Below, one piece after another: positions 22,325 to 29,425 of a stretch of 32,304 nucleotides of DNA. A program made the translations under genes and the position numbers. Positions within the stretch are counted from its first letter, which is position 1. Every line of letters starts with the position of its first letter. Origin of the DNA: Ktedonobacteria bacterium (GTDB lineage Bacteria; Chloroflexota; Ktedonobacteria; Ktedonobacterales; JACDGC01); the NCBI GenBank assembly GCA_027459785.1, contig DAIDGU010000074.1, positions 1 through 32,304 on the forward strand, read 5' to 3'. The notes under the pieces are model-generated. The model did no database searches. It was not told the DNA's origin and saw nothing but the letters and a program-made list of their open reading frames with translations.

Positions 22325-22349
22325 GCAAGATCGTCTTGCCAGTGTACCA
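22325..22349 (-). promoter_or_regulatory. Redox-fusion promoter with a palindrome at the start site
   Basis: Leftward TG-G-TACACT (hexamer 22346-22341) is an extended -10 without a clear -35. Right behind it lies GCAAGA-tcg-TCTTGC (22325-22339), a perfect 6-bp inverted repeat covering the expected start site. It may be an operator. Confidence 0.5.
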
Positions 22350-22363
22350 TTATGTTACACGAT

Positions 22364-22407
22364 GGCCCCACCCCCGGCCCCTCCCCATCTGCGGATGGAG
22401 AGGGGAG
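22364..22407. repeat. Dispersed hairpin repeat, copy 2 (inverted)
   Basis: Reverse complement of the copy at 466-512: GGCCCCACCCCCGGCC, then a stem of CCTCCCCATC-type and GATGGAGAGGGGAG arms. It lies upstream of the redox-fusion promoter and faces copy 3 across 56 bases. Confidence 0.8.
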
Positions 22408-22436
22408 ATCAGACAGTATAGCGTGAGCGCGTCGAT

Positions 22437-22456
22437 CATGCCGATCAGCCGGCATG
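22437..22456. terminator. Hairpin between two facing repeats
   Basis: CATGCCG (22437-22443) pairs with CGGCATG (22450-22456) around ATCAGC. It sits downstream of the NUDIX-fusion gene and may contribute to transcript ending. There is no U-tract. Confidence 0.3.
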
Positions 22457-22463
22457 ACTGATC

Positions 22464-22509
22464 ACCCCCTCTCCATCAGCGATGGGGAGGGGACCGGGGG
22501 GTGGGGCCG
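22464..22509. repeat. Dispersed hairpin repeat, copy 3, abutting the NUDIX-fusion stop
   Basis: CCCCCTCTCCATC and GATGGGGAGGGG form the stem around AGC, followed by ACCGGGGGGTGGGGCCG. It touches the TAA of the NUDIX-fusion gene, as copy 1 touches the hflX stop. Confidence 0.8.
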
Positions 22510-24051
22510 TTACACCCGTGTCGGCAGTTCGCGGTCCGCCCAGAGGAGGCCGATGATTGATTTGCCGTCGGTGATCTGGCGCTGCTTGATCTGCTGGAGC
22601 GCGTCGGCGCGCCCGATGCGGTGCAGCGCCGCGACCTCGTGCGTATCCTGGATGCCGGAGATCTGGCGCAGTTGGGTCGCCAGGAACAGGTGCAATTGCT
22701 CATCGGTGAAGCCCGGCGAGGTATAGAAGCTGCCCAGAAAGCGCAGCGATCCTGCCTCGTAGCCCGTCTCTTCGCGCAACTCACGGTGCGCCGCCGCCGC
22801 CGGCTCCTCGCCCTGGTCCACCATGCCCGCCGGCAACTCCAGCAACGCCCGCCCTACCGCGTCACGGTACTGTTCGATGCACAGGAACTCGTCGCTGTCT
22901 TCCAGATAGGCGGCGATGACCACCGCCGGGCCATGCTGCACGATCTCGCGCACGCTCTCGTGGCCGTCGGGCTGGCGGATGTCGTCTACCCGCACCGTCA
23001 GCAGCTTGCCATGAAACACCTCACGCGAGGCGAGGACGGTGTTTGGCGGCGCGGTGGGCGGCGTGTAGCTGGTCCGGCGCACCGTCGGCAGCGCATGCGC
23101 CTCCATGGCTTGCGGCACCAACTCTTGCGGCGCTTGTGCCACCACTTGCGCCGGCTGCTGCTTATTCGGCACTGGAATGAGCAGCATATCATAGAGCCAC
23201 ATATGCGCTTGGAAGAAGGCTACGGCCAACAACACGGCATAGACCGCGCTGCCAGGCAACGTCAGATTCACGTTCGCGTTCAGCCCCAGGATGAAGATGC
23301 CCCCCACGAACGCCGCCGTATTCAGCAGCGCGAGCAAGATCGCGGAATAATAGAAGACATTGCCGCGCCGGTGGGTCTGCGGTATGCCGCGCGGCTTCCA
23401 CAGGAACGCTCCCGAAAGAGCATCTTTCTCGAAAAGGTCTGAGTTGGCGACGAAGAATTCCTTGATGTAGTTCATCTCCATCGCGCTGCCGGCCCAGGCG
23501 CGGCGTAGCGCGATGAGTTGCAGCAGGTTCAGCCCGCCCACCAGCGCGACGATCCACAGCAGCGGCACGGCGGCGACAGCGACGGTCGGGCGCGACGAGA
23601 TGAGCGCGACCACCCCCGAACCCGCGCCACCGGCGATCAGCAGATAAAAGTTGACGATGGTCATGCGGTGTTCCATCGCCTGTTCCGCCGTCTTGCCGGC
23701 GTACTCGAACTCCTCTTCGAGGATTTTTTCCGCCGCCAGTCCCTCGCGCCGTGGGCCAGCGATGATCACCCGCACTGCGCTGGGTAAATCTTCCGGCTTA
23801 TACGGATCGCGCCAGCCCAGCACCAGGGCAATGCACAAGGCCACCGTCAGGAAGAGGCCGCTCTCAGCCAGCGGTTGCGCATTCGCGGCGCTGCCCAGCA
23901 GCGGCCCGACCAGCATGTTCACGCCTGGCATCAGCAGGGCAACGCTGCTGGCGGCAATGCCGCCCGTGACGCTCGCCAGCCAGATGCGCGCCGGCCAGAC
24001 CGACGGCTGCCGCTTTTGTTCATTGGCCGCAGCGGATGACGTGGTTGCCAT
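22510..24051 (-). CDS. Six-helix membrane protein fused to a NUDIX hydrolase
   Basis: In the 513-residue protein, residues 1-290 hold about six membrane helices (near 25-47, 64-80, 132-152, 156-178, 232-256, 264-286). Helices 3-4 are flanked by EEEFEYAGKTAEQAMEHRMTIVNFY and ALRRAWAGSAMEMNYIKEF, a layout like the SLATT-type proteins encoded upstream. After a Pro/Gln linker, residues about 350-500 form a NUDIX domain of ADP-ribose pyrophosphatase type, with the box G409 through REETGYEAG (GX5EX7REUXEEXGU complete), LCIEQYRDAVGRALLELPAG before it and YTSPGFTDEQLHLF after it. It should cut a nucleoside diphosphate-linked molecule at the membrane. Last gene of the operon; GAGG ten bases before ATG 24051. 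Substrate unknown. Confidence 0.85.
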   Translation of the reverse strand: MATTSSAAANEQKRQPSVWPARIWLASVTGGIAASSVALLMPGVNMLVGPLLGSAANAQPLAESGLFLTVALCIALVLGWRDPYKPEDLPSAVRVIIAGPRREGLAAEKILEEEFEYAGKTAEQAMEHRMTIVNFYLLIAGGAGSGVVALISSRPTVAVAAVPLLWIVALVGGLNLLQLIALRRAWAGSAMEMNYIKEFFVANSDLFEKDALSGAFLWKPRGIPQTHRRGNVFYYSAILLALLNTAAFVGGIFILGLNANVNLTLPGSAVYAVLLAVAFFQAHMWLYDMLLIPVPNKQQPAQVVAQAPQELVPQAMEAHALPTVRRTSYTPPTAPPNTVLASREVFHGKLLTVRVDDIRQPDGHESVREIVQHGPAVVIAAYLEDSDEFLCIEQYRDAVGRALLELPAGMVDQGEEPAAAAHRELREETGYEAGSLRFLGSFYTSPGFTDEQLHLFLATQLRQISGIQDTHEVAALHRIGRADALQQIKQRQITDGKSIIGLLWADRELPTRV

Positions 24052-24097
24052 AACAATGATTCCTCAGTTCAGGGGCGCACCGTGCCGGCGCGCAGCG

Positions 24098-24637
24098 TTA
24101 GAACGTGGGTGGCGTGATGTATTTTTGCGCGACGAGATACGTCAGCACGCCGATAACGACCGCGAGCGCGGGATAGATCACCTGGAAGAAACGTGCCAGG
24201 CGGAGTTCCTGCATGGAAAAGCCGAACGCGCCCTTTTTCTGATACAAGGCTTGTTCCGCCAGATAGACGCCGCGCACCTGATCCGCGCCCTTCGGTGGAA
24301 ATTGCTTTTCCATTTCCATCAGGTAGTTGATGCGCACGCCGATGAGTTCACGATAATTCTGCAAGAGACGAATCCAGGTGCCGTTGACGAAAACAGCCAC
24401 CAGCGCGATGAGGGCGCTGGCCGCCGTCCCCCACCAGGAGGTGAAATGGATCGAGGGCAAAAAGAGCGCCAGCCCGGTCAGAAAGACAACGTTGATGCCG
24501 ACATAGATGTCGTTGGTGGTCTGCCGGCGGTCGCTGATGCTGCCGGTTTGCTGCGCCACGCACTGATATTCGTCCAGCAACGAATGGTTCTCGTTGCGCT
24601 TCGCCACGGCGGTCACAGCCAGGGGTTCAGGGTTCAC
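24098..24637 (-). CDS. SLATT-like two/three-helix membrane protein (second)
   Basis: The 179-residue protein has a cytosolic head (LLDEYQCVAQQTGSISDRRQTTND), a helical hairpin at about 47-62 and 70-90, then GTWIRLLQNYRELIGVRINYLMEMEKQFP, and a third helix near the C terminus (FFQVIYPALAVVIGVLTYLVA). The R-x3-N before the first helix and W-x3-L-x2-YR-L-x12-EmE-x2-P after the second recall SLATT/RipA-type proteins. Those are known as predicted pore-forming effectors in nucleotide-signalling conflict systems. I chose GTG 24635-24637 since AAAAGGAGG lies six bases upstream; ATG 24664 would place that site inside the gene. It is 53 bases after the Rossmannoid gene and 46 before the NUDIX fusion. 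The family call is from pattern only. Confidence 0.65.
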   Translation of the reverse strand: MNPEPLAVTAVAKRNENHSLLDEYQCVAQQTGSISDRRQTTNDIYVGINVVFLTGLALFLPSIHFTSWWGTAASALIALVAVFVNGTWIRLLQNYRELIGVRINYLMEMEKQFPPKGADQVRGVYLAEQALYQKKGAFGFSMQELRLARFFQVIYPALAVVIGVLTYLVAQKYITPPTF

Positions 24638-24690
24638 GCGCTGCCTCCTTTTGTCTGCATACATCCACTAATAAGCATGCCGGCTCCCGC

Positions 24691-25230
24691 TCAGCGGAGC
24701 GCTTGCATCCACGTCAGCATAGCATGCTGCACCGCCGCTGGCAAGCTCTGCGCTTCCTGCTCCAACACGAAGGGCGTCACAGAGGACAAAACAGGATCGA
24801 TGATCCCTTCAAAATACAACCCATCCTGGCTGAGAATCAGCAAGGGATGGCCGGCTTGGATGGTCATCGCTGCCTCGATCTGGTTCCATACTGTTGGCAA
24901 TACGCGCCCTGTGACCGGTTGCGGCTGCTTCACTGACGGATATTCGATGGCACGCTGCACCGCCAGCCGCGCGAACGCGATGACGATGGTGCCACGTGCG
25001 GCGGCGATAACGGTGCGAATCGCTCCCAACGGATCGGCCAGTTCAACCTGGGTGGTACGCCCTATGGTAACAACTTGAAAGCCTGTTGCCAGCACGCTTT
25101 GTTCCACGAATTGCACGAAGCGTTCCTGTGCCGGCTCCAAATTGTGGCCAACGCTGATGAAGATGACGGGCGGTGCGGCAGCGGGCAAAATCCTTGCCGC
25201 CACATCGCCGGTGTGCGCAAAGTTCATCAT
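24691..25230 (-). CDS. Rossmannoid protein, possibly a nucleotide-binding or TIR-like domain
   Basis: The 179-residue soluble protein shows alternating strands and helices: PPVIFISVGHN, EQSVLATGFQVVTIGR, AIRTVIAAARGTIVIAFARL, WNQIEAAMTIQAGHPLLILSQDGLY, EGIIDPVL. The pattern of a first strand ending in SxGH, a middle block of the type 'I-x3-A-x-G-x-IVI', and a helix N-Q-I-E-A-A-x3 before a further strand resembles TIR-like or other Rossmannoid nucleotide-processing domains. No catalytic residue can be assigned with confidence. ATG 25228-25230 overlaps the previous stop by four bases (ATGA), so it is translationally coupled to the SLATT-like gene before it and is almost certainly part of the same system. 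Confidence 0.6.
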   Translation of the reverse strand: MMNFAHTGDVAARILPAAAPPVIFISVGHNLEPAQERFVQFVEQSVLATGFQVVTIGRTTQVELADPLGAIRTVIAAARGTIVIAFARLAVQRAIEYPSVKQPQPVTGRVLPTVWNQIEAAMTIQAGHPLLILSQDGLYFEGIIDPVLSSVTPFVLEQEAQSLPAAVQHAMLTWMQALR

Positions 25231-25880
25231 AGATGCCTCGCTAGCAGGTGAAACTGGAAAAACGTCAGCGCGACGTATTGGCTGACACGGAACACCCCAA
25301 AAGCCAGTGTCACAAAGAACGCGATGAAACCGATGCGCACGAGGACGCCATAGATGTCGCTGAAAGGACGGATGTTCACCTTCAGATCTTTGATGGCTTT
25401 CTCAATCGCCGCTGTTTTATCCTGATCTGATAGGCGCACATCAGCTTGGATAGCGGCAACTTGCTGCTTGAGGAAATTCGCCTTGAGGTACTCCTTCGCC
25501 AGAACGGTATGCGGATCGTTCGGTGAATAGAAAACGCTCTCGGTCGTATAGTACCGCTGCATCTCTGGTAGGTGGTTTTCCCACTGTTCCAGCACAAAAT
25601 AGCGAATGTTCAGCAGGCGCTTATAGCCTGCATTCGTCTTGCGCCAGTTCCAGCAAAACGATAGACCGAATAGGCTGCCCAGCATCAGCACCAGCGTTGC
25701 AATCAGATTCGTGGCTGGCGTGAAGACGAAAAGATAGCCCTGTGCGCCGAGCAGCAAGGTCAGGATGTTGACGAATAAGAGCGTGAGATTATCGCGCTGC
25801 CTGCGCAATTCCTGGGCATCGCCCACCACCAGTTTGTAGCTGCTGAACAGATCATTGGTAGGTTCGGTAGCTGTACTCAT
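25227..25880 (-). CDS. SLATT-like membrane protein (first)
   Basis: The 217-residue protein begins FSSYKLVVGDAQELRRQRDNLTLLFVN, then has a helical hairpin (about 29-51 and 59-80), the conserved-looking NWRKTNAGYKRLLNIRYFVLEQWENHLP, a charged cytosolic helical region (110-170) and a third helix (about 183-205, GFIAFFVTLAFGVFRVSQY). The Q-x-R-x2-N preceding helix 1 and W-R-x4-YK-x2-N-x3-F-V-x2-W/E-x4-LP after helix 2 are the layout of SLATT/RipA-type two-helix effectors. ATG 25878-25880 has AAGGAG nine bases upstream, overlapping the end of the SLOG gene 14 bases before. It overlaps the next gene by four bases. A pore or membrane sensor role is inferred from family analogy. Confidence 0.7.
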   Translation of the reverse strand: MSTATEPTNDLFSSYKLVVGDAQELRRQRDNLTLLFVNILTLLLGAQGYLFVFTPATNLIATLVLMLGSLFGLSFCWNWRKTNAGYKRLLNIRYFVLEQWENHLPEMQRYYTTESVFYSPNDPHTVLAKEYLKANFLKQQVAAIQADVRLSDQDKTAAIEKAIKDLKVNIRPFSDIYGVLVRIGFIAFFVTLAFGVFRVSQYVALTFFQFHLLARHL

Positions 25881-25894
25881 GGTTCGCTGCTCCT

Positions 25895-26422
25895 TTACTC
25901 CTTAGCCTCCGTTGCGCGAATATGGTCGATCACGAAGAAGGGGACGCCGCGCTCGCGGGCATAAGCGACGACATCTCCCGTCCCCCCGACGCCGCGCGCC
26001 GGCTGGCCGTCCCACACCGCCAGCACGCAATCCACCTGGCGGATGAGCCACTTGCCGGCGGTGAAATAGGCGCGTGCGCTGCGCTTGCTGGCGGTCATCT
26101 GCTTGACCATTGCTGCCTGGCGCACGAACGCATGATACCTGGTGCGTTCCTCGGCAGCGAAATCCTGGGCATAGTCGGGGAAAGGGACGACGGTGATGAG
26201 GCGCGCGGCACATTCCAGCGCCACTTCCGTGAGGAGCGTATCCGCTCCGGTCGCCAGCATAGTATACACCGTAACGCCGGCATGCTCGGTGGCCCAGCGC
26301 CTGAAATATGCTCGTGCCTGCGCGCGAATCCGTGCCGCCGTGGCGGCATCGAAAGCATCCCGATGGCCGACGAGACCGACCCGCCATGCGCCCCCTGCCG
26401 CCGCTTGTGCCTGTTCCTCCAT
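25895..26422 (-). CDS. SLOG-type Rossmann nucleotide-sensor protein
   Basis: The 175-residue protein has the SLOG (SMF/DprA-LOG) order: first strand WRVGLVGHRD (13-22), helix of Ala/Arg, LATGADTLLTEVALECAARLITVVPFP (57-82) and DCVLAVWDGQPARGVGGTGDVVAYARERGVPFFVID (131-166). TGAD-x2-x-E and the WDG-x5-GGTGD loop would form the ligand pocket. SLOG proteins next to SLATT membrane proteins are predicted to bind or make nucleotide-derived signals that open the membrane partner. ATG 26420-26422 has GAGG eleven bases upstream. It is the first gene of a five-gene operon, under an extended -10 promoter and a CRP/FNR-like site. LOG-type hydrolase activity cannot be excluded. Confidence 0.8.
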   Translation of the reverse strand: MEEQAQAAAGGAWRVGLVGHRDAFDAATAARIRAQARAYFRRWATEHAGVTVYTMLATGADTLLTEVALECAARLITVVPFPDYAQDFAAEERTRYHAFVRQAAMVKQMTASKRSARAYFTAGKWLIRQVDCVLAVWDGQPARGVGGTGDVVAYARERGVPFFVIDHIRATEAKE

Positions 26423-26476
26423 TCAGCAAGCCGCCTCTTTCCGAATCGCTGCACGTCACACTTGTAGATAGAAGTG

Positions 26477-26505
26477 AGTATAGCATAATGCTAAAAAGAT
26501 CGAAA
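26477..26505 (-). promoter_or_regulatory. Operon promoter of the SLOG/SLATT/NUDIX genes
   Basis: Leftward TTTCGA (26505-26500), 17 bases, TATACT (26482-26477), with TG-C before the -10. The good extended -10 and weak -35 are typical of an activator-dependent promoter. It lies about 55 bases ahead of the SLOG start. Confidence 0.65.
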
Positions 26506-26520
26506 GTGATGTGAATCACA
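26505..26520. promoter_or_regulatory. CRP/FNR-like binding site
   Basis: AGTGA-TGTGAA-TCACA matches the CRP-type half-site spacing TGTGA-N6-TCACA with one deviation. Its centre lies 42-43 bases upstream of the start site implied by the TATACT, close to the class II activator position. It also lies about 100 bases upstream of the murC promoter running the other way. Confidence 0.55.
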
Positions 26521-26583
26521 TACGTTTGACACCGCCAGGGGGCAGGCAATCGCCACATACCACCTGTGCGCCAGAAAGTGGAT

Positions 26584-26612
26584 GTGCCAAATCGGCGAAA
26601 ACAGTGTACAAT
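26584..26612 (+). promoter_or_regulatory. Candidate murC promoter
   Basis: GTGCCA (26584-26589), 17 bases, TACAAT (26607-26612), about 45 bases before the AAGGAG ribosome site. Confidence 0.5.
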
Positions 26613-26676
26613 GGAGGCGAATCGCGCACCGAATGCCGGTGCAGGCCGGCACATGATATAAGGAGCCTTTCCGCGC

Positions 26677-28173
26677 ATGACACAATCTCCCCCCGCGCCG
26701 CAGATCACCCCCGCCGATCTGCGTGGCAAGCGGCTACACTTCATGGGCATCGGCGGGTCCGGCATCACCTCCGTGGTGCAGATGGCGCTGCTGGAAGGCG
26801 CGCACTGCACCGGCTGCGAGCAGACGCTTTCCGGCGCGACGGAATGGATCGCCGCCAAGGGCGTTCCCATCGTCGAAGGCCACAGTCCCGCGCACCTGGA
26901 TGACAACCCTGACTACCTGATCATCGTCCCCGCCGTGATGAAGCTGGACAAGAATAATCCCGAAGTGGCTGAGGCGCGGCGGCGCGGCATTCCCGTCATT
27001 GACTGGCAGGCGGTGCTGGGCGCATTCATGGCCGGCAAGTTCGGCATATCGGTGGCCGGCGTGCATGCCAAAGGCACCGTGACGGCGATGATCTCGCAGA
27101 TCCTCATCGACGCCGGCATGGACCCCACCTGCGAGGTCGGCGCAACCGTGCCGCGCTGGCAGGGCAACGTCCGCATGGGCGCGAGCGATTATTTCGTCAA
27201 CGAGGCGGATGAATTCAACCTCAACTTCCTGCACTACCATCCACGCCTGGCCGTCATCACCAGCATCGAATTCGAGCATCCGGAGTTCTTCAACAATTAT
27301 GCCGAACTAAAAGAGGGCTTCGACCGCTTCGTCGCCGGCATGGACTTCGCGGGCCAGTGGGATCTGCCGCCGACGCTGGTGTTGAACTGGGACAGCCCCG
27401 GCTGCCATGAACTGCGCGAGCGCATGGGCGATTGGGCCGGTCATGTCGTCACCTACGCGCTGGACGGCCCCGCCGATTACATGGGCGACGACGTGCGGCT
27501 GGCGGGCGAAACCTCGTTCCACGCGCGCGATGCTCAGGGCCACGACCTGGGCCGCTTCACCCTGCCCCTGCCGGGGCGCTTCAACGTGGAAAACGCGCTG
27601 GGCGCCATCGCCGCCACCCGCGAACTGGGCGTCGATGTCGAGGTGATCCGCGCCACGCTGGCGCGCTATGGCGGCGTCTACCGGCGCTTCCAGGTGACAC
27701 AAGCGGCCAATGGCGTCACGGTCATCGACGACTACGCCCACCATCCCACCGCCATCGAGGTCACGTTGGGCGCGATCCGCCAGCGTTTCCCCAATCGCCG
27801 CCTCATCGCCACCTTCCAGCCCCACATGTTCACGCGCCTGAAGACTTTCCTGGAAGATTTTTCGCACTCGTTCGGCCAGGCCGACGAGGTGGTGATCGTG
27901 GATGTCTTCCCCGCCCGTGAGCGCGACACCGGCCTGATCACCTCCCACGCGCTGGTGGCGGCGCTCCAGCGCGACCCCGCCTTCGCCGACCAGCCGGAGC
28001 GCGTGCATTACGGCGGCTCCCTGGACCAGACGCGCGATCTGCTGGCCCGCCTGGTGCAGCCCGGCGATGTGCTGGCGATGCTCGGCTCCGGCAGCGTCTA
28101 CCAGATCTCCGGCGCGCTGCTGCGCTCGCCCGATTTCGCCGGCTTCGACCCCGACACGCAGATCAACCACTAG
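26677..28173 (+). CDS. murC: UDP-N-acetylmuramate-L-alanine ligase-like Mur ligase with altered P-loop
   Basis: The 498-residue protein has all three Mur ligase domains: N-terminal LHFMGIGGSGITSVVQMAL (19-37), central ATP domain, and C-terminal VTVIDDYAHHPTAIEVTL with FQPHMFTRLKTFLEDF and MLGSGSVYQISGALL. MurC joins L-alanine to UDP-MurNAc in the cytosol. The P-loop is odd: residues 127-134 read AGVHAKGT instead of the usual GTHGKTT, keeping only the lysine and a following threonine. The central block NEADEFNLNFL and ITSIEFEHPEFF are also divergent from EADESDGSF and NIEADH. It could be an atypical MurC or a related Mur ligase such as Mpl. ATG 26677 has AAGGAG eleven bases upstream. murB follows after a 218-bp hairpin element. 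Confidence 0.85.
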   Translation: MTQSPPAPQITPADLRGKRLHFMGIGGSGITSVVQMALLEGAHCTGCEQTLSGATEWIAAKGVPIVEGHSPAHLDDNPDYLIIVPAVMKLDKNNPEVAEARRRGIPVIDWQAVLGAFMAGKFGISVAGVHAKGTVTAMISQILIDAGMDPTCEVGATVPRWQGNVRMGASDYFVNEADEFNLNFLHYHPRLAVITSIEFEHPEFFNNYAELKEGFDRFVAGMDFAGQWDLPPTLVLNWDSPGCHELRERMGDWAGHVVTYALDGPADYMGDDVRLAGETSFHARDAQGHDLGRFTLPLPGRFNVENALGAIAATRELGVDVEVIRATLARYGGVYRRFQVTQAANGVTVIDDYAHHPTAIEVTLGAIRQRFPNRRLIATFQPHMFTRLKTFLEDFSHSFGQADEVVIVDVFPARERDTGLITSHALVAALQRDPAFADQPERVHYGGSLDQTRDLLARLVQPGDVLAMLGSGSVYQISGALLRSPDFAGFDPDTQINH

Positions 28174-28180
28174 GGATAGG

Positions 28181-28398
28181 GGACGGGAACACGGAGGCCA
28201 CAGAAATGATCACGGAGAGCCACGGAAAGATAGGGACGGAAAGCGAAATAACGCGGAATATCCGCGATCAAACGCGAAATAAGGCGATAGATTTAAGCAG
28301 TATTTCGTGTCTGCTCGCGGTTATGTCGTGTCATTTCGCGTTCCGTCCTCCCTTCCGTGTCTGCCGTGCAACCTTTCGTGTCCTCCGTGTTCCCGTCC
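28181..28398. repeat. 218-bp imperfect inverted repeat between murC and murB
   Basis: The ends GGACGGGAACACGGAGG (28181-28197) and CCTCCGTGTTCCCGTCC (28382-28398) are perfectly complementary over 17 bases. Pairing continues with gaps toward the centre (for example GGACGGAAAGCGAAATAACG near 28233-28252 against CATTTCGCGTTCCGTCC near 28335-28351), giving arms of about 100 bases. Words such as CACGGA and ACGAAA recur within it. It looks like a MITE-like or REP-derived element and would form a long hairpin in any murC-murB transcript. Confidence 0.75.
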
Positions 28399-28417
28399 TT
28401 GTTATGGAAGCGAGAAG

Positions 28418-29419
28418 ATGATGTGGACTTTTGAAGAAGTATGCCTCCACGAGTGGGGGCTGACCAACCGGCTGCGGCTGGAAGAGCCGCTGGCGAAACA
28501 CAGCACATTCGCCGTCGGCGGCAAGACGGACGTGTGGTTTTCGCCGGTGCTGGAGCCGGAATTGCTCCACATCATCCGCGTGGCGCAGGAATACGCGCAG
28601 CCGATCCTCTTTACCGGCAACGGCACGAACGTGCTGTATGCCGACGCGGGGGCGCGCGGCGCGGTGGTGCGCGCGGGGATGGAGCAGTGGTACCTGACGG
28701 ATGTGGACCGCGACGTGGGCGTGGCGACGCTGGTGGCCGGCGCGGGCGTGAGCCTGCCCAAGCTGGTGAACGACCTGGCGAACCTGGGCTGGGCCGGCAT
28801 GGAATGGGGCGCGGGCGTCCCCGGCACCATCGGCGGCGGTGTGGTGAGCAATGCCGGCTGCCACGGCATGTGCATCGGCGATAATCTGCTGGTGGCGCGC
28901 GTTTTGTCGCTGCGCGACGTGGCCCACCCGGAGTTCTTCGATCTGCCAGCGAGCGAACTAGGGTTGGGCTATCGCCGCAGCCGCTTCCGCGCGCACCGCG
29001 AGATCGCTTTCGGCCCCGACGGTCGCCCGATCCCGCCGCCCCGCGCGCTCTTCGATCCCATCGAGATCGTGACCGGCGCGAACTTTTTGCTGAAGCTCGA
29101 CGAGCCGGAGGCGATCAAGGCGCGCGTGGCCCAGTTCAAGCAACACCGCAAGGATACCCAGCCGCCCCAGCCCAGCGCCGGCTCGGTCTTCAAGAATCCC
29201 CCCGGCGACCATGCGGGCCGCCTGGTGGAAGCCGCCGGCCTGAAAGGCCATCGCAGCGGTAACGCCGCGATCTCCGAAAAGCACGCCAACTTCATCGTGA
29301 ACCTGGGCGGCGCGACGGCGGACGATATCATCGACCTGATCGCGCTGGCCCACACGACTGTGCTGGACCGCTACGGCATCGACCTGGAACTGGAAGTCGA
29401 GTTGCGCGGCGATTGGTAG
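28418..29419 (+). CDS. murB: UDP-N-acetylenolpyruvoylglucosamine reductase MurB
   Basis: The 333-residue FAD protein shows the MurB order: LAKHSTFAVGGKTDVWFSP, FAD-binding LFTGNGTNVLYADAG and WAGMEWGAGVPGTIGGGVVSNAGCHG, LGYRRSRFR, catalytic serine in PSAGSVFKNP, EAAGLKGHRSGNAAISEKHANFIVNLGGAT, and the terminal glutamate in LELEVELRG. It reduces enolpyruvyl-UDP-GlcNAc to UDP-MurNAc with NADPH, one step before MurC. ATG 28418 follows GGAAGCGAGAAG, a modest ribosome site; a longer frame from 28307 lies in the repeat. It shares direction with murC, but the hairpin between them may separate expression. Its stop is six bases from the convergent LOG gene stop. Confidence 0.95.
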   Translation: MMWTFEEVCLHEWGLTNRLRLEEPLAKHSTFAVGGKTDVWFSPVLEPELLHIIRVAQEYAQPILFTGNGTNVLYADAGARGAVVRAGMEQWYLTDVDRDVGVATLVAGAGVSLPKLVNDLANLGWAGMEWGAGVPGTIGGGVVSNAGCHGMCIGDNLLVARVLSLRDVAHPEFFDLPASELGLGYRRSRFRAHREIAFGPDGRPIPPPRALFDPIEIVTGANFLLKLDEPEAIKARVAQFKQHRKDTQPPQPSAGSVFKNPPGDHAGRLVEAAGLKGHRSGNAAISEKHANFIVNLGGATADDIIDLIALAHTTVLDRYGIDLELEVELRGDW

Positions 29420-29425
29420 CCCGCC

